DNA from: Colimorpha sp045642445
GTDB lineage: Bacteria; Bacteroidota; Bacteroidia; Bacteroidales; P3
NCBI GenBank assembly: GCA_045642445.1
Contig: JAZUIX010000124.1
Span: 1-15,327, forward strand
Direction: 5' to 3'
DNA length: 15,327 nucleotides
Shown here: in pieces, positions 1 through 8,300 of the stretch
Position numbering within the stretch: the stretch's first letter is position 1
Layout: every line of letters begins with the position of its first letter
Position numbers and translations under genes: made by a program
The notes under the pieces: generated by a model
Databases searched by the model: none
What the model was told of the DNA's origin: nothing
What the model saw: the letters and a program-made list of their open reading frames with translations, nothing else

Positions 1-171
1 GTGGTGGAGTAGGACCATTTTTTGAGGCAAAAGACACCATATATCAATGATGACATCAAGCGGATAGAGGTCTTTTCCATGCTTGGGCAAAAGGTTGCCT
101 CTGTTGAATCAACAAATCAATTTGATGTGACATCCTTGTCAAGTGGAAACTATATCGTCAAAATTGTCGGT
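1..171 (+). pseudogene. Remnant of a type IX secretion C-terminal sorting domain
   Basis: The frame starting at base 22 encodes about 50 residues with the pattern of a type A Por/T9SS C-terminal sorting domain: IKRIEVFSMLGQKV, then FDVTSLSSGNYIVKIVG. In this family the domain sits at the very end of secreted Bacteroidota proteins, marks them for export through the type IX system, and is cleaved at the surface. Here it is broken at both ends. An in-frame TAG lies at 10-12. A different frame (bases 3-47) reads GGVGPFFEAKDTIYQ before a stop, which suggests a frameshift. After base 171 the frame runs into the 11-bp repeats without the usual short basic tail and stop. The rest of the gene would lie left of the window. 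The domain call is from motif recognition only. A real gene end with an assembly error is the alternative. Confidence 0.6.
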
Positions 172-189
172 TGTGCGAAGGGTCGTTCT

Positions 190-240
190 CTTAACGGGGT
201 CTTATCGGGGTCTTATCGGGGTTACCCCGTTAAGTCCCCG
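190..240. repeat. 11-bp-period tandem repeat closed by an inverted copy (left)
   Basis: Three direct 11-bp units occupy 190-222: CTTAACGGGGT, then CTTATCGGGGT twice. They are followed at 224-234 by ACCCCGTTAAG, the exact reverse complement of the first unit, and by a partial further inverted unit to 240. The array could therefore fold as a stem-loop. It directly follows the broken sorting-domain frame. It resembles the array at 15251-15327 in period, in the [C/G]TTA start of the units, and in the closing inverted copy. Function is unknown. Confidence 0.75.
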
Positions 241-283
241 CCAGGTGGCCGCTACAAGTCCGTTTGGTCAACGAACCTTCCCA

Positions 284-314
284 TAAAAACGGAAGCCCTC
301 GAGGCGAGGGCTCC
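284..314 (-). terminator. Intrinsic terminator downstream of the DUF3467 gene
   Basis: Read on the minus strand, AGCCCTCG, loop CCT, and CGAGGGCT (294-312) form a perfect 8-bp stem with a 3-nt loop, extendable by two G-C pairs across a bulge. It is followed within a few bases by TTTTT (plus-strand A run at 285-289). Position and orientation suit termination of the minus-strand gene that ends at 376. Confidence 0.65.
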
Positions 315-345
315 TGTTTGGTATGATTGTTATGCTTTCGCTGTT

Positions 346-369
346 GAGGCTTGCCACATGGCAAGCCTC
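346..369 (-). other. Stem-loop just after the DUF3467 stop codon
   Basis: GAGGCTTGCC (346-355) and GGCAAGCCTC (360-369) form a perfect 10-bp stem with a 4-nt loop. It begins 6 nt past the stop codon of the DUF3467 gene on the minus strand. There is no U-run after it, so it is more likely a 3' end-protecting or pausing hairpin than the terminator itself, which seems to be the second hairpin at 294-312. Confidence 0.6.
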
Positions 370-375
370 GACATT

Positions 376-690
376 TCAGGCTTTGCCCAAAATGTCGTAG
401 GGCACTGTGTTGGCAGGAGCTGTGGCGGCATCGGTGATGGTGCCAAAGTTCTGCTCGTATTTTTGAATGTTGTCGGCCAAAGCATTAAGCAAGCGTTTGG
501 CATGAATAGGGTTCATGATGACACGGCTGCGGATGTTGGCATTGGGGGAGCCGGGGAGCATCTGGGCGAAATCAAGAATCATCTCGGTGGGGCTGTGAGA
601 GATGATGGCGAGGTTGCTATAGGTGCCTGCTGCCACATCGGGGGCGATGTCGAGCTTGAGGTCTTTGACTGGGTTGTTATTGTTTGCCAT
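376..690 (-). CDS. DUF3467 family protein
   Basis: This is a 104-residue protein of the DUF3467 family, whose function is not known to me. The family signature is visible: a short polar Asn-rich N-terminus (MANNNN), then residues reading GTYSNLAIISHSPTEMILDF, a PGSPNANIRSRVIMNP segment, and HAKRLLNALADNIQKYE. The length is usual for the family. It starts at an ATG at 690, with an AT-rich upstream sequence and no clear Shine-Dalgarno. In Bacteroidota this gene commonly follows rpoC, as here. It is separated from rpoC by a strong terminator at 741-775, so it is either expressed by readthrough or from a promoter I could not identify in the 50 bases before it. Two hairpins follow its stop. It has no signal peptide or membrane segment, so it is probably cytoplasmic. 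The link to RNA polymerase is by position only. Confidence 0.88.
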   Translation of the reverse strand: MANNNNPVKDLKLDIAPDVAAGTYSNLAIISHSPTEMILDFAQMLPGSPNANIRSRVIMNPIHAKRLLNALADNIQKYEQNFGTITDAATAPANTVPYDILGKA

Positions 691-740
691 GATTTTTGGT
701 TTTTAAGTTGAGCCTTACGGCAGATATTGCTATTTGTTTA

Positions 741-775
741 AAAAAATCCCCGCGTAGGATGCGCAGGGATTTTTG
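741..775 (-). terminator. Terminator after rpoC
   Basis: AAAAATCCC (742-750) pairs with GGGATTTTT (766-774), and the inner GCG (752-754) pairs with CGC (762-764) across a C/A mismatch, leaving a 7-nt loop. On the minus strand the stem is followed by a run of seven Ts, about 20 nt after the rpoC stop. The A/T runs flank both sides, so it could work in both directions. It most likely ends the long tRNA-tuf-rpoBC transcription unit. Confidence 0.85.
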
Positions 776-793
776 TATTATTGACGTTTTGGT

Positions 794-3700
794 TTAGTCG
801 TTGGCCAAAGCCATCTCGTCCTTGTTGCCAACAACGAGGTTCTCGTATTCGCGCAAACCTGTGCCGGCAGGGATAAGGTGACCGACGATGACGTTCTCCT
901 TCATGCCCTCAAGGTAGTCGCGTTTGGCGTTGATGGCGGCCTCGGTGAGCACCTTGGTGGTTTCCTGGAAGGAGGCTGCGGAGATGAAGCTCTTGGTCTG
1001 CAACGAAGCGCGGGTGATACCTTGCAGAATCTGCTTGGCGGTGGCGGGCTTGGTGTCGCGGGCCGTGACAAGGGGCTTGTCCTGACGACGCAGGAGGGAG
1101 TTCTCGTCGCGGAGACGGCGGGCGGTGATGATCTGGCCGTTTTCGAGTTCTTCGCTGCCACCCTTGTCCTCGACGACCTTCATGCCGAAGATTTCGTCGT
1201 TGGTCTCGTGGAAGTCGATCTTGTTGACCAGTTCGCCTTCCAGGTAACGGGTGTCGCCCGGGTCTTCGATTTCGACCTTACGCATCATCTGACGCACGAT
1301 GACTTCGAAGTGCTTATCGTTGATTTTCACACCTTGCAGACGGTAAACCTCTTGGACTTCGTTGACGATGTATTCCTGAACTTTCATCGGGCCCTTGATG
1401 GCGAGGATGTCGGCAGGAGTGATGGCTCCATCGGAGAGAGGCGTGCCGGCTTTGACGTAGTCGCTGTCCTGAGCAAGAATCTGCTTGGAGGTGCTGATGA
1501 GGTAGCTGCGCTGCTCGCCGGTCTTGCTGGTGATGGTGATCTGACGGTTGTTGCGTTTGAGTTTTTTGTCGATGCTGACGATACCGTCGATTTCGGCCAC
1601 AACGGCGGGGTCGGAAGGATTGCGAGCCTCGAAGAGCTCGGTGACACGGGGCAGACCGCCCGTGATATCGCCAGCCTTACCGAAGCTGCGCGGAATCTTA
1701 ACCATGATGTCGCCAGCCTTGAGCATCTGGCCTTGCTCGACGCCGATGTGGGCGCCCACGGGCAAGTCGTAGACTTTAAGAACGACACCTTCGCTATCGA
1801 CGACATTGAGGGTGGGGTTCTTGGTACGCTGACGGGATTCGATGACGACTTTGTCCTGCAGTCCGGTTTGAGCATCGCTCTCGACACGGAATGTGACGTT
1901 TTCGATGACGTTTTCGAAAGAGACCTTACCGGCAACATCGGAGATGATGACGGCATTGTAAGGATCCCATTCGGCGATGAGGTCGTTCTTGGCCACATGT
2001 TCGCCACCCAGTTTGAAGAGTTTGGCGCCATAGGGCAGCAGGGCGGAGAAGAGGGTTATATCGGTGTTCTCGTCGACGATGCGCATTTCGGCAGAACGGC
2101 CCATGACGATATGGTAGCTGTTCTCTTCGCTGTCGGTGTAAGGTATGGAGCGGAGCTCGTCGATTTCAAGACGACCTTCGTGTTTGGCCACGAGGCTGGA
2201 GTTGGTACCGATGTTGCCACCGGCCACACCACCGACGTGGAAGGTTCGCAGGGTAAGCTGGGTACCGGGTTCGCCGATAGCCTGTGCGGCAATAACGCCG
2301 ACGGCTTCGCCTTTCTGCACCATCTTGCCCGTGGCAAGGTTGCGGCCATAGCACTTGGCGCAGACACCATGCTTGGACTCGCAAGTGAGCACGGAACGGA
2401 TTTCGACTTCCTCGATGGGAGACTCTTCAATCTTTTTGCAGATTTCTTCGGTGAGCTCTTCACCAGCACGGGCAATAAGTTCGCCTGTATGGGGATGATA
2501 GATGTCGTGAACAGAGGTACGACCCAAGATTTTCTCACTCAAGGAGACAACCACGTCCTCACCTTTCTTGAGGGCTGTGGTGGGCAAACCACGCAGGGTG
2601 CCGCAGTCTTCTTCGTTGATGATGACATCGTGAGCCACGTCGACCAGACGACGGGTAAGGTAACCAGCGTCAGCGGTTTTAAGAGCGGTATCGGCCAAAC
2701 CCTTACGAGCACCGTGGGTGGAGATGAAGTACTCCAACACGGAAAGGCCTTCCTTAAAGTTAGAAATAATAGGATTCTCAATAATCTCATTACCGGCAGC
2801 ACCTGCTTTCTGAGGCTTGGCCATCAGTCCGCGCATACCCGAAAGCTGACGAATCTGCTCCTTACTACCACGAGCACCAGAATCGTACATCATATAGATA
2901 GGATTGAAGCCCTGGTTGTCGGATTTGAGGCGCTTCATGAGGGTCTCGGTGAGCTGGTTGTTGGTATTGGTCCAAATATCGATAACGTGGTTATAACGCT
3001 CGTTGTTGGTGATAAGACCCATGGCGTACTGGCCCATAACCTCTTCGACCTCTTCGTTGGCCTTTTCGATAAGTTCTTCCTTCTCGACAGGGATGATGAC
3101 ATCGCCCAAGTTGAAGGAAAGACCGCCACGGAAAGCCTGACGATAACCCATGTTCTTGATATCGTCGAGGAAGTTGGCCGTCACAGCGTTGCCACAAGCG
3201 GTGAACAAATCGCCGATGATGTCGCGGAGAGATTTCTTGCCGAGCACCATGTTGATGTAGCCATACTCTTGGGGCACAACCTCGTTGAAGATGACACGGC
3301 CCACAGTGGTGCGGATTCGGTCGGTCTTGATGAAATGACCCTTGGCATCGAGGATGGGATTGCCATCGCGGTCGCGTTTGATTTCGTATTCGGTACGGCT
3401 GCGTTCGGCGATTTCGGCAGGGGTACTGCAATCGATATCGGTAAGCAGATTGCCGTCCTTATCTTTGATGACCTCCATGAAGGTCTTATCGGTCTTGATG
3501 AATTGGAATTCGTCGCGGCCCTGGGCATCAATCTTCACACTGATGCAGGAGTTGAGGGAAACACGTTTTTCGTTGTAGGCGATGATGACCTCTTCGGGAG
3601 AATAGAAGCGGTAGCCTTCACCCTTGACGATTTCTGTCTCGGTGGTGCGACGAGGTTTGGTCATGTAGTACAGACCCAACACCATATCCTGCGAAGGCAC

Positions 3701-5278
3701 GGTGATAGGGGCACCGTTAGCAGGGTTGAGGATGTTGTGGGTGGAGAGCATGAGGAGCTGAGCCTCAAGGACAGCAGCATTGCCCAGCGGGACGTGGACA
3801 GCCATCTGGTCACCGTCGAAGTCGGCATTGAAACCGGTACACACTAACGGGTGCAGACGGATGGCCTTACCTTCGACCAGTTTGGGCTGGAAAGCCTGAA
3901 TACCGAGACGGTGCAAGGTAGGAGCACGGTTCAGCATGATGGGGTGTCCCTTCAGAATATTTTCAAGGATTTCCCACACCACGGGGTCCTTGCGGTCGAC
4001 AACGCGCTTGGCCGACTTGACAGTCTTGACCAAACCACGCTCGAGGAGTTTGCGGATAATAAAGGGTTTGAACAGCTCGCTGGCCATATCCTTGGGCAAA
4101 CCGCACTCGTGCATCTTCAGCTCGGGGCCGACAACGATGACTGAACGGCCGGAGTAGTCGACACGTTTACCAAGCAAGTTCTGACGGAAACGGCCCTGCT
4201 TACCTTTCAGAGAGTCGGAAAGGGACTTGAGGGAGCGATTGCTGTCGGACTTGACGCTGGAGACCTTGCGGCTATTGTCGAACAAAGAGTCGACAGCTTC
4301 CTGAAGCATACGTTTTTCGTTGCGCATAATGACTTCGGGAGCCTTGATTTCGAGCAGTCGTTTCAGACGGTTGTTACGAATGATGACACGGCGATAGAGC
4401 TCGTTGATGTCAGAAGTGGCAAAACGGCCACCATCCAGCGGAACGAGAGGACGCAACTCGGGAGGAATCACGGGGATGATGCTCATAATCATCCATTCAG
4501 GACGGTTGTCCATACCACGAGCCAACATCTGTTTGCGACTCTCACGGAACGACTCAACAACATTCAGACGCTTGAGGGCTTCCTGTTTGCGCTGGTTGGA
4601 GGTCTCCTTGGAGGCACGGTCGCGGAGGTCGTAGCTGATTTTGTCAAGGTCCAGTTCGCAAAGAAGAATCTGGAGAGCCTCGGAACCCATGCCGACAATG
4701 AATTTGTTTTCACCTTCGGGGGTGTTGTAATCACTGAGGTTGCCGATATCTTCGGGATTCAAAGCCTCGGTGATGGCATAATATTCTTCTTCGGAGAGAA
4801 GGTCGAGCTTCTTGACAGGCACTTCGTTGAGGAGGGCTTTGCCAGGCTGGACGACAATATATTTTTCAAAATAAATAACCTGTTCGAGTTTCTTGCTGGG
4901 AACATCCAGAAGGGTGCCGATTTTGTTGGGCAAAGAACGGAAGAACCAGATGTGAGCCACGGGGACGGTGAGCTCAATATGGCCCATACGTTCGCGACGC
5001 ACCTTTTTCTCGGTCACCTCAACGCCGCAACGGTCGCAGACGATACCTTTGTAGCGGATGCGCTTGTATTTGCCGCAATGGCACTCCCAGTCGCGTGTGG
5101 GACCGAAAATCTTCTCGCAGAAGAGACCATCACGCTCAGGTTTGTATGTGCGATAGTTGATAGTCTCAGGCTTGGTAACCTCGCCGTAGGAGCGTTTCTT
5201 GATGGACTCGGGAGACGCCAGGCTGACGGTTATCGAATTAAAATCATTCCTTATCTGTGAATCTTGTTTAAAAGCCAT
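794..5278 (-). CDS. rpoC: DNA-directed RNA polymerase subunit beta'
   Basis: This is the beta' subunit, which forms half of the RNA polymerase active-site cleft and holds the catalytic magnesium. The start is ATG at 5278, 94 bases after the rpoB stop. Near the N-terminus Cys66, Cys68, Cys81 and Cys84 form the first zinc site. The catalytic motif NADFDGD is at residues 484-490, with Asp486, Asp488 and Asp490 as the metal ligands. The second zinc site is Cys892, Cys966, Cys973 and Cys976, with the same spacing as E. coli. The trigger-loop base GEPGTQLTLRTFH has Leu1010 where E. coli has Met932. At 1494 residues it is longer than E. coli beta' (1407) and than the roughly 1430 I recall for Bacteroides. 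Much of the excess seems to lie between Arg572 and Thr657, a charged segment with two DGNPILD-like turns ahead of TTVGR. The C-terminus matches the family. Confidence 0.98.
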   Translation of the reverse strand: MAFKQDSQIRNDFNSITVSLASPESIKKRSYGEVTKPETINYRTYKPERDGLFCEKIFGPTRDWECHCGKYKRIRYKGIVCDRCGVEVTEKKVRRERMGHIELTVPVAHIWFFRSLPNKIGTLLDVPSKKLEQVIYFEKYIVVQPGKALLNEVPVKKLDLLSEEEYYAITEALNPEDIGNLSDYNTPEGENKFIVGMGSEALQILLCELDLDKISYDLRDRASKETSNQRKQEALKRLNVVESFRESRKQMLARGMDNRPEWMIMSIIPVIPPELRPLVPLDGGRFATSDINELYRRVIIRNNRLKRLLEIKAPEVIMRNEKRMLQEAVDSLFDNSRKVSSVKSDSNRSLKSLSDSLKGKQGRFRQNLLGKRVDYSGRSVIVVGPELKMHECGLPKDMASELFKPFIIRKLLERGLVKTVKSAKRVVDRKDPVVWEILENILKGHPIMLNRAPTLHRLGIQAFQPKLVEGKAIRLHPLVCTGFNADFDGDQMAVHVPLGNAAVLEAQLLMLSTHNILNPANGAPITVPSQDMVLGLYYMTKPRRTTETEIVKGEGYRFYSPEEVIIAYNEKRVSLNSCISVKIDAQGRDEFQFIKTDKTFMEVIKDKDGNLLTDIDCSTPAEIAERSRTEYEIKRDRDGNPILDAKGHFIKTDRIRTTVGRVIFNEVVPQEYGYINMVLGKKSLRDIIGDLFTACGNAVTANFLDDIKNMGYRQAFRGGLSFNLGDVIIPVEKEELIEKANEEVEEVMGQYAMGLITNNERYNHVIDIWTNTNNQLTETLMKRLKSDNQGFNPIYMMYDSGARGSKEQIRQLSGMRGLMAKPQKAGAAGNEIIENPIISNFKEGLSVLEYFISTHGARKGLADTALKTADAGYLTRRLVDVAHDVIINEEDCGTLRGLPTTALKKGEDVVVSLSEKILGRTSVHDIYHPHTGELIARAGEELTEEICKKIEESPIEEVEIRSVLTCESKHGVCAKCYGRNLATGKMVQKGEAVGVIAAQAIGEPGTQLTLRTFHVGGVAGGNIGTNSSLVAKHEGRLEIDELRSIPYTDSEENSYHIVMGRSAEMRIVDENTDITLFSALLPYGAKLFKLGGEHVAKNDLIAEWDPYNAVIISDVAGKVSFENVIENVTFRVESDAQTGLQDKVVIESRQRTKNPTLNVVDSEGVVLKVYDLPVGAHIGVEQGQMLKAGDIMVKIPRSFGKAGDITGGLPRVTELFEARNPSDPAVVAEIDGIVSIDKKLKRNNRQITITSKTGEQRSYLISTSKQILAQDSDYVKAGTPLSDGAITPADILAIKGPMKVQEYIVNEVQEVYRLQGVKINDKHFEVIVRQMMRKVEIEDPGDTRYLEGELVNKIDFHETNDEIFGMKVVEDKGGSEELENGQIITARRLRDENSLLRRQDKPLVTARDTKPATAKQILQGITRASLQTKSFISAASFQETTKVLTEAAINAKRDYLEGMKENVIVGHLIPAGTGLREYENLVVGNKDEMALAND

Positions 5279-5337
5279 TTTCTATTGAATGTTTATTTTT
5301 GTGCTCTGTGACCTGTTTTCGGACAAATGGATTTAAA

Positions 5338-5372
5338 TTGTCAGTTCACTTTTCACAGTTCACAGTTCACAA
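5338..5372 (-). repeat. Heptad repeats in the rpoB-rpoC spacer
   Basis: Read on the minus strand directly after the rpoB stop codon, five consecutive 7-bp units run TTGTGAA, CTGTGAA, CTGTGAA, AAGTGAA, CTGACAA. The core is GTGAA. The array has no inverted part, so it should leave the mRNA unstructured. A single related AACTGTGAATT sits in front of rpoB at 9196-9206 in the opposite orientation. Function is unknown. Confidence 0.75.
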
Positions 5373-8300
5373 TTAATCAAACGTTACCTCAAGACCTAAG
5401 CCGCGGAGCTCGTGGACCAAAACGTTGAAGGACTCGGGGATGCCCGGAGTAGGCATATTGTCGCCCTTAACGATGGCCTCGTAAGCTTTGGCACGACCCA
5501 TAACATCGTCAGACTTGACGGTGAGGACTTCCTGAAGGACATGAGATGCACCGAAAGCTTCGAGTGCCCAAACCTCCATCTCACCAAAACGCTGGCCGCC
5601 GAAGTTGGCTTTACCACCAAGAGGCTGCTGGGTGATGAGGGAGTACGGGCCGATGCTACGGGCGTGCATCTTATCGTCAATCATGTGGTGCAGTTTCAAC
5701 ATATAGATGTAGCCCACGGTGGCCGGCTGGTCGAAACGATCGCCAGTCTCACCATCGTACAGGTAGGTACGGCCGTTTTCAGGCAGACCTGCTTCACGCA
5801 TGTAGCCATTGATCTGTTCGAGGGTGGCACCATCAAAAATAGGAGTCTTGAAACGTTTGTTGAGCTTCTTACCGGCCCAACCGAGCACTGTCTCGTAAAT
5901 CTGACCCAGATTCATACGCGAAGGCACGCCCAGAGGATTCAGCACAATGTCGACAGGGGTACCATCGGCAAGGAACGGCATATCCTCGGCACGGACAATC
6001 TTCGAAACAATACCCTTATTACCGTGGCGGCCTGCCATCTTATCGCCGATACGCAACTTACGCTTCATGGCGATGTAGACCTTGGCCATCTGCACGATTC
6101 CGCTGGGAAGGTCGTCACCTACGGTGAGGGCGAACTTGTTACGGGTGAAGCGGCCGTTGATTTCACGGTTCTTGATGTTATAGTTGTTCAACAAATCCTT
6201 GATAAGGTTGTTGGTCTCTTTATCGGTGGTCCACTTGTTGGGACTGACCTCTGTATAGTCGATGGCCTTGAGAGCTTTGGCCGTAAACTTGACTTTCTTG
6301 GGGATAAGTTCTTCCTTATGGTTGGTGCATACACCATTGGAAGTTTTGCCGGCAAGGATAATGAGCAGACGGTCGACGAGTTTTTCCTTCAACTCGGCGA
6401 GCTCGTTGTTGTACTCCTCTTCAGGTTTCTGAAGCAGTTCCTTCTCTTTGGCACGCTGTTTGCGGTCACGCACGATGCGGGCAAACAGTTTCTTGTCGAT
6501 GACAACACCACGAACTGAAGGAGGAACCTTGAGCGAAGCGTCCTTCACATCGCCAGCCTTGTCGCCGAAGATGGCACGGAGCAGTTTCTCTTCAGGAGTG
6601 GGGTCGGACTCACCTTTAGGTGTGATTTTACCAATGAGGATATCGCCTTCTTTCACCTCAGCACCAATACGGATGATACCGTTTTCATCCAAATCCTTGG
6701 TGGCATCATTGCTGACATTGGGAATATCACGAGTGAGCTCCTCCAAACCACGCTTGGTTTCGCGCACTTCCAAGGTATACTCCTCAACGTGCACCGAGGT
6801 GAAGATATCTTCGCGAACCACACGTTCGGAGATAACCACAGCATCCTCGAAGTTGTATCCCTTCCAAGGCATGAAGGCAACCATCATATTGCGGCCCAAA
6901 GCGAGCTCGCCACCCTGAGTGGCATAACCCTCGCAGAGCACCTGGCCTTTCTTCACCTTGTCGCCCTTCTTGACGATAGGACGGAGGTTGATGGAAGTGG
7001 AGTGGTTGGTACGCTGGTAACGGGTAAGTCTGTATTCACGAATATCATCGTCGAAAGAGACAAGACGCTCTTTCTCGCTACGATTGTGGCGGATGACAAT
7101 TTTAGTGGAATCAACATATTCAACAACACCATCACCCAGAGCATTCATCAGCACACGGCTGTCTTCTGCCACCGATTTCTCGATGCCGGTACCCACAATG
7201 GGAATTTCGGGATTGAGCAGAGGCACAGCCTGACGCATCATGTTCGAACCCATCAAAGCACGGTTAGCATCGTCGTGCTCCAAGAAAGGAATGAGGGATG
7301 CGGCAATAGATGCAATCTGGTTGGAACCCATATCGATGAGGTCGATCTCTTCGGGCGAAACAATGGGGAAGTCGGCCTGGCGACGCGATTTGACACGCTG
7401 CACCAGAATATTGCCCTCTTCGTCCTGAGGAGTCGTGGCCTGAGCCACAGTCTTGTTCTCTTCAAGTTCGGCAGTATAATAAGTGGGCTCTTCTTCCACC
7501 ATCACACGACCATTGACAACACGGCGGTAAGGGGTCTCGATAAAGCCAAGCTCGTTGATTTTTGCATAAACGCACAACGAGGAGATAAGGCCGATATTGG
7601 GGCCTTCAGGAGTCTCAATAGTACAAAGACGACCGTAGTGAGTGTAGTGCACGTCTCGAACTTCGAAACCTGCACGCTCACGCGACAGACCGCCAGGACC
7701 CAGAGCAGAGATACGGCGCTTATGGGTAACCTCGGCCAAAGGATTGGTCTGGTCCATGAACTGAGACAGCTGATTGGTTCCAAAGAAAGAGTTGATGACC
7801 GACGAAAGGGTCTTGGCATTGATAAGTTCGGTGGGGGTGAACACCTCATTGTCGCGAACATTCATACGCTCGCGAATAGTACGGGCCATACGAGCCAAAC
7901 CCACGCCAAACTGGTTGTATAACTGTTCACCAGCAGTACGAACACGACGATTCGACAAGTGGTCGATATCATCGACTTCAGCCTTCTGGTTGATAAGTTC
8001 AATAAGGTATTTAATAATAGATGTAATATCTGTCTGCGTAAGCACACGCACCTCGGTAGGAATGTCAAGGTTCAACTTGGTGTTGATACGGTAACGTCCC
8101 ACCTCGCCAAGGTCATAGCGCTTGTCGGAGAAGAAAAGCTTCTCGATAATGCCACGGGCAGTCTCCTCGTCTGGCGGTTCGGCGTTGCGCAACTGACGAT
8201 AGATATATTCGACAGCCTCCTTCGAGTTGTTGGAGGTGTCTTTCTTCAAAGTATTATATATAACAGAATAGTCGATGCCGTCCTTATCCTCAGTCTTGAT

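Noticed and set aside
190..240. The 11-bp arrays considered as CRISPR
   Set aside because: The units are far too short, there are no unique spacers, and no cas genes are present.
22..711. A 229-codon plus-strand open frame read as one gene
   Set aside because: Only the first 50 codons look like protein (sorting domain). The rest crosses the repeat array, hairpins and the antisense strand of the DUF3467 gene.
878..3847. A 989-codon open frame on the plus strand, antisense to rpoC
   Set aside because: It is the mirror frame of rpoC. Its composition (Asp, Leu, Val, Gly, His rich, no domain pattern) is what codon bias on the other strand produces, and the rpoC motifs are unambiguous.
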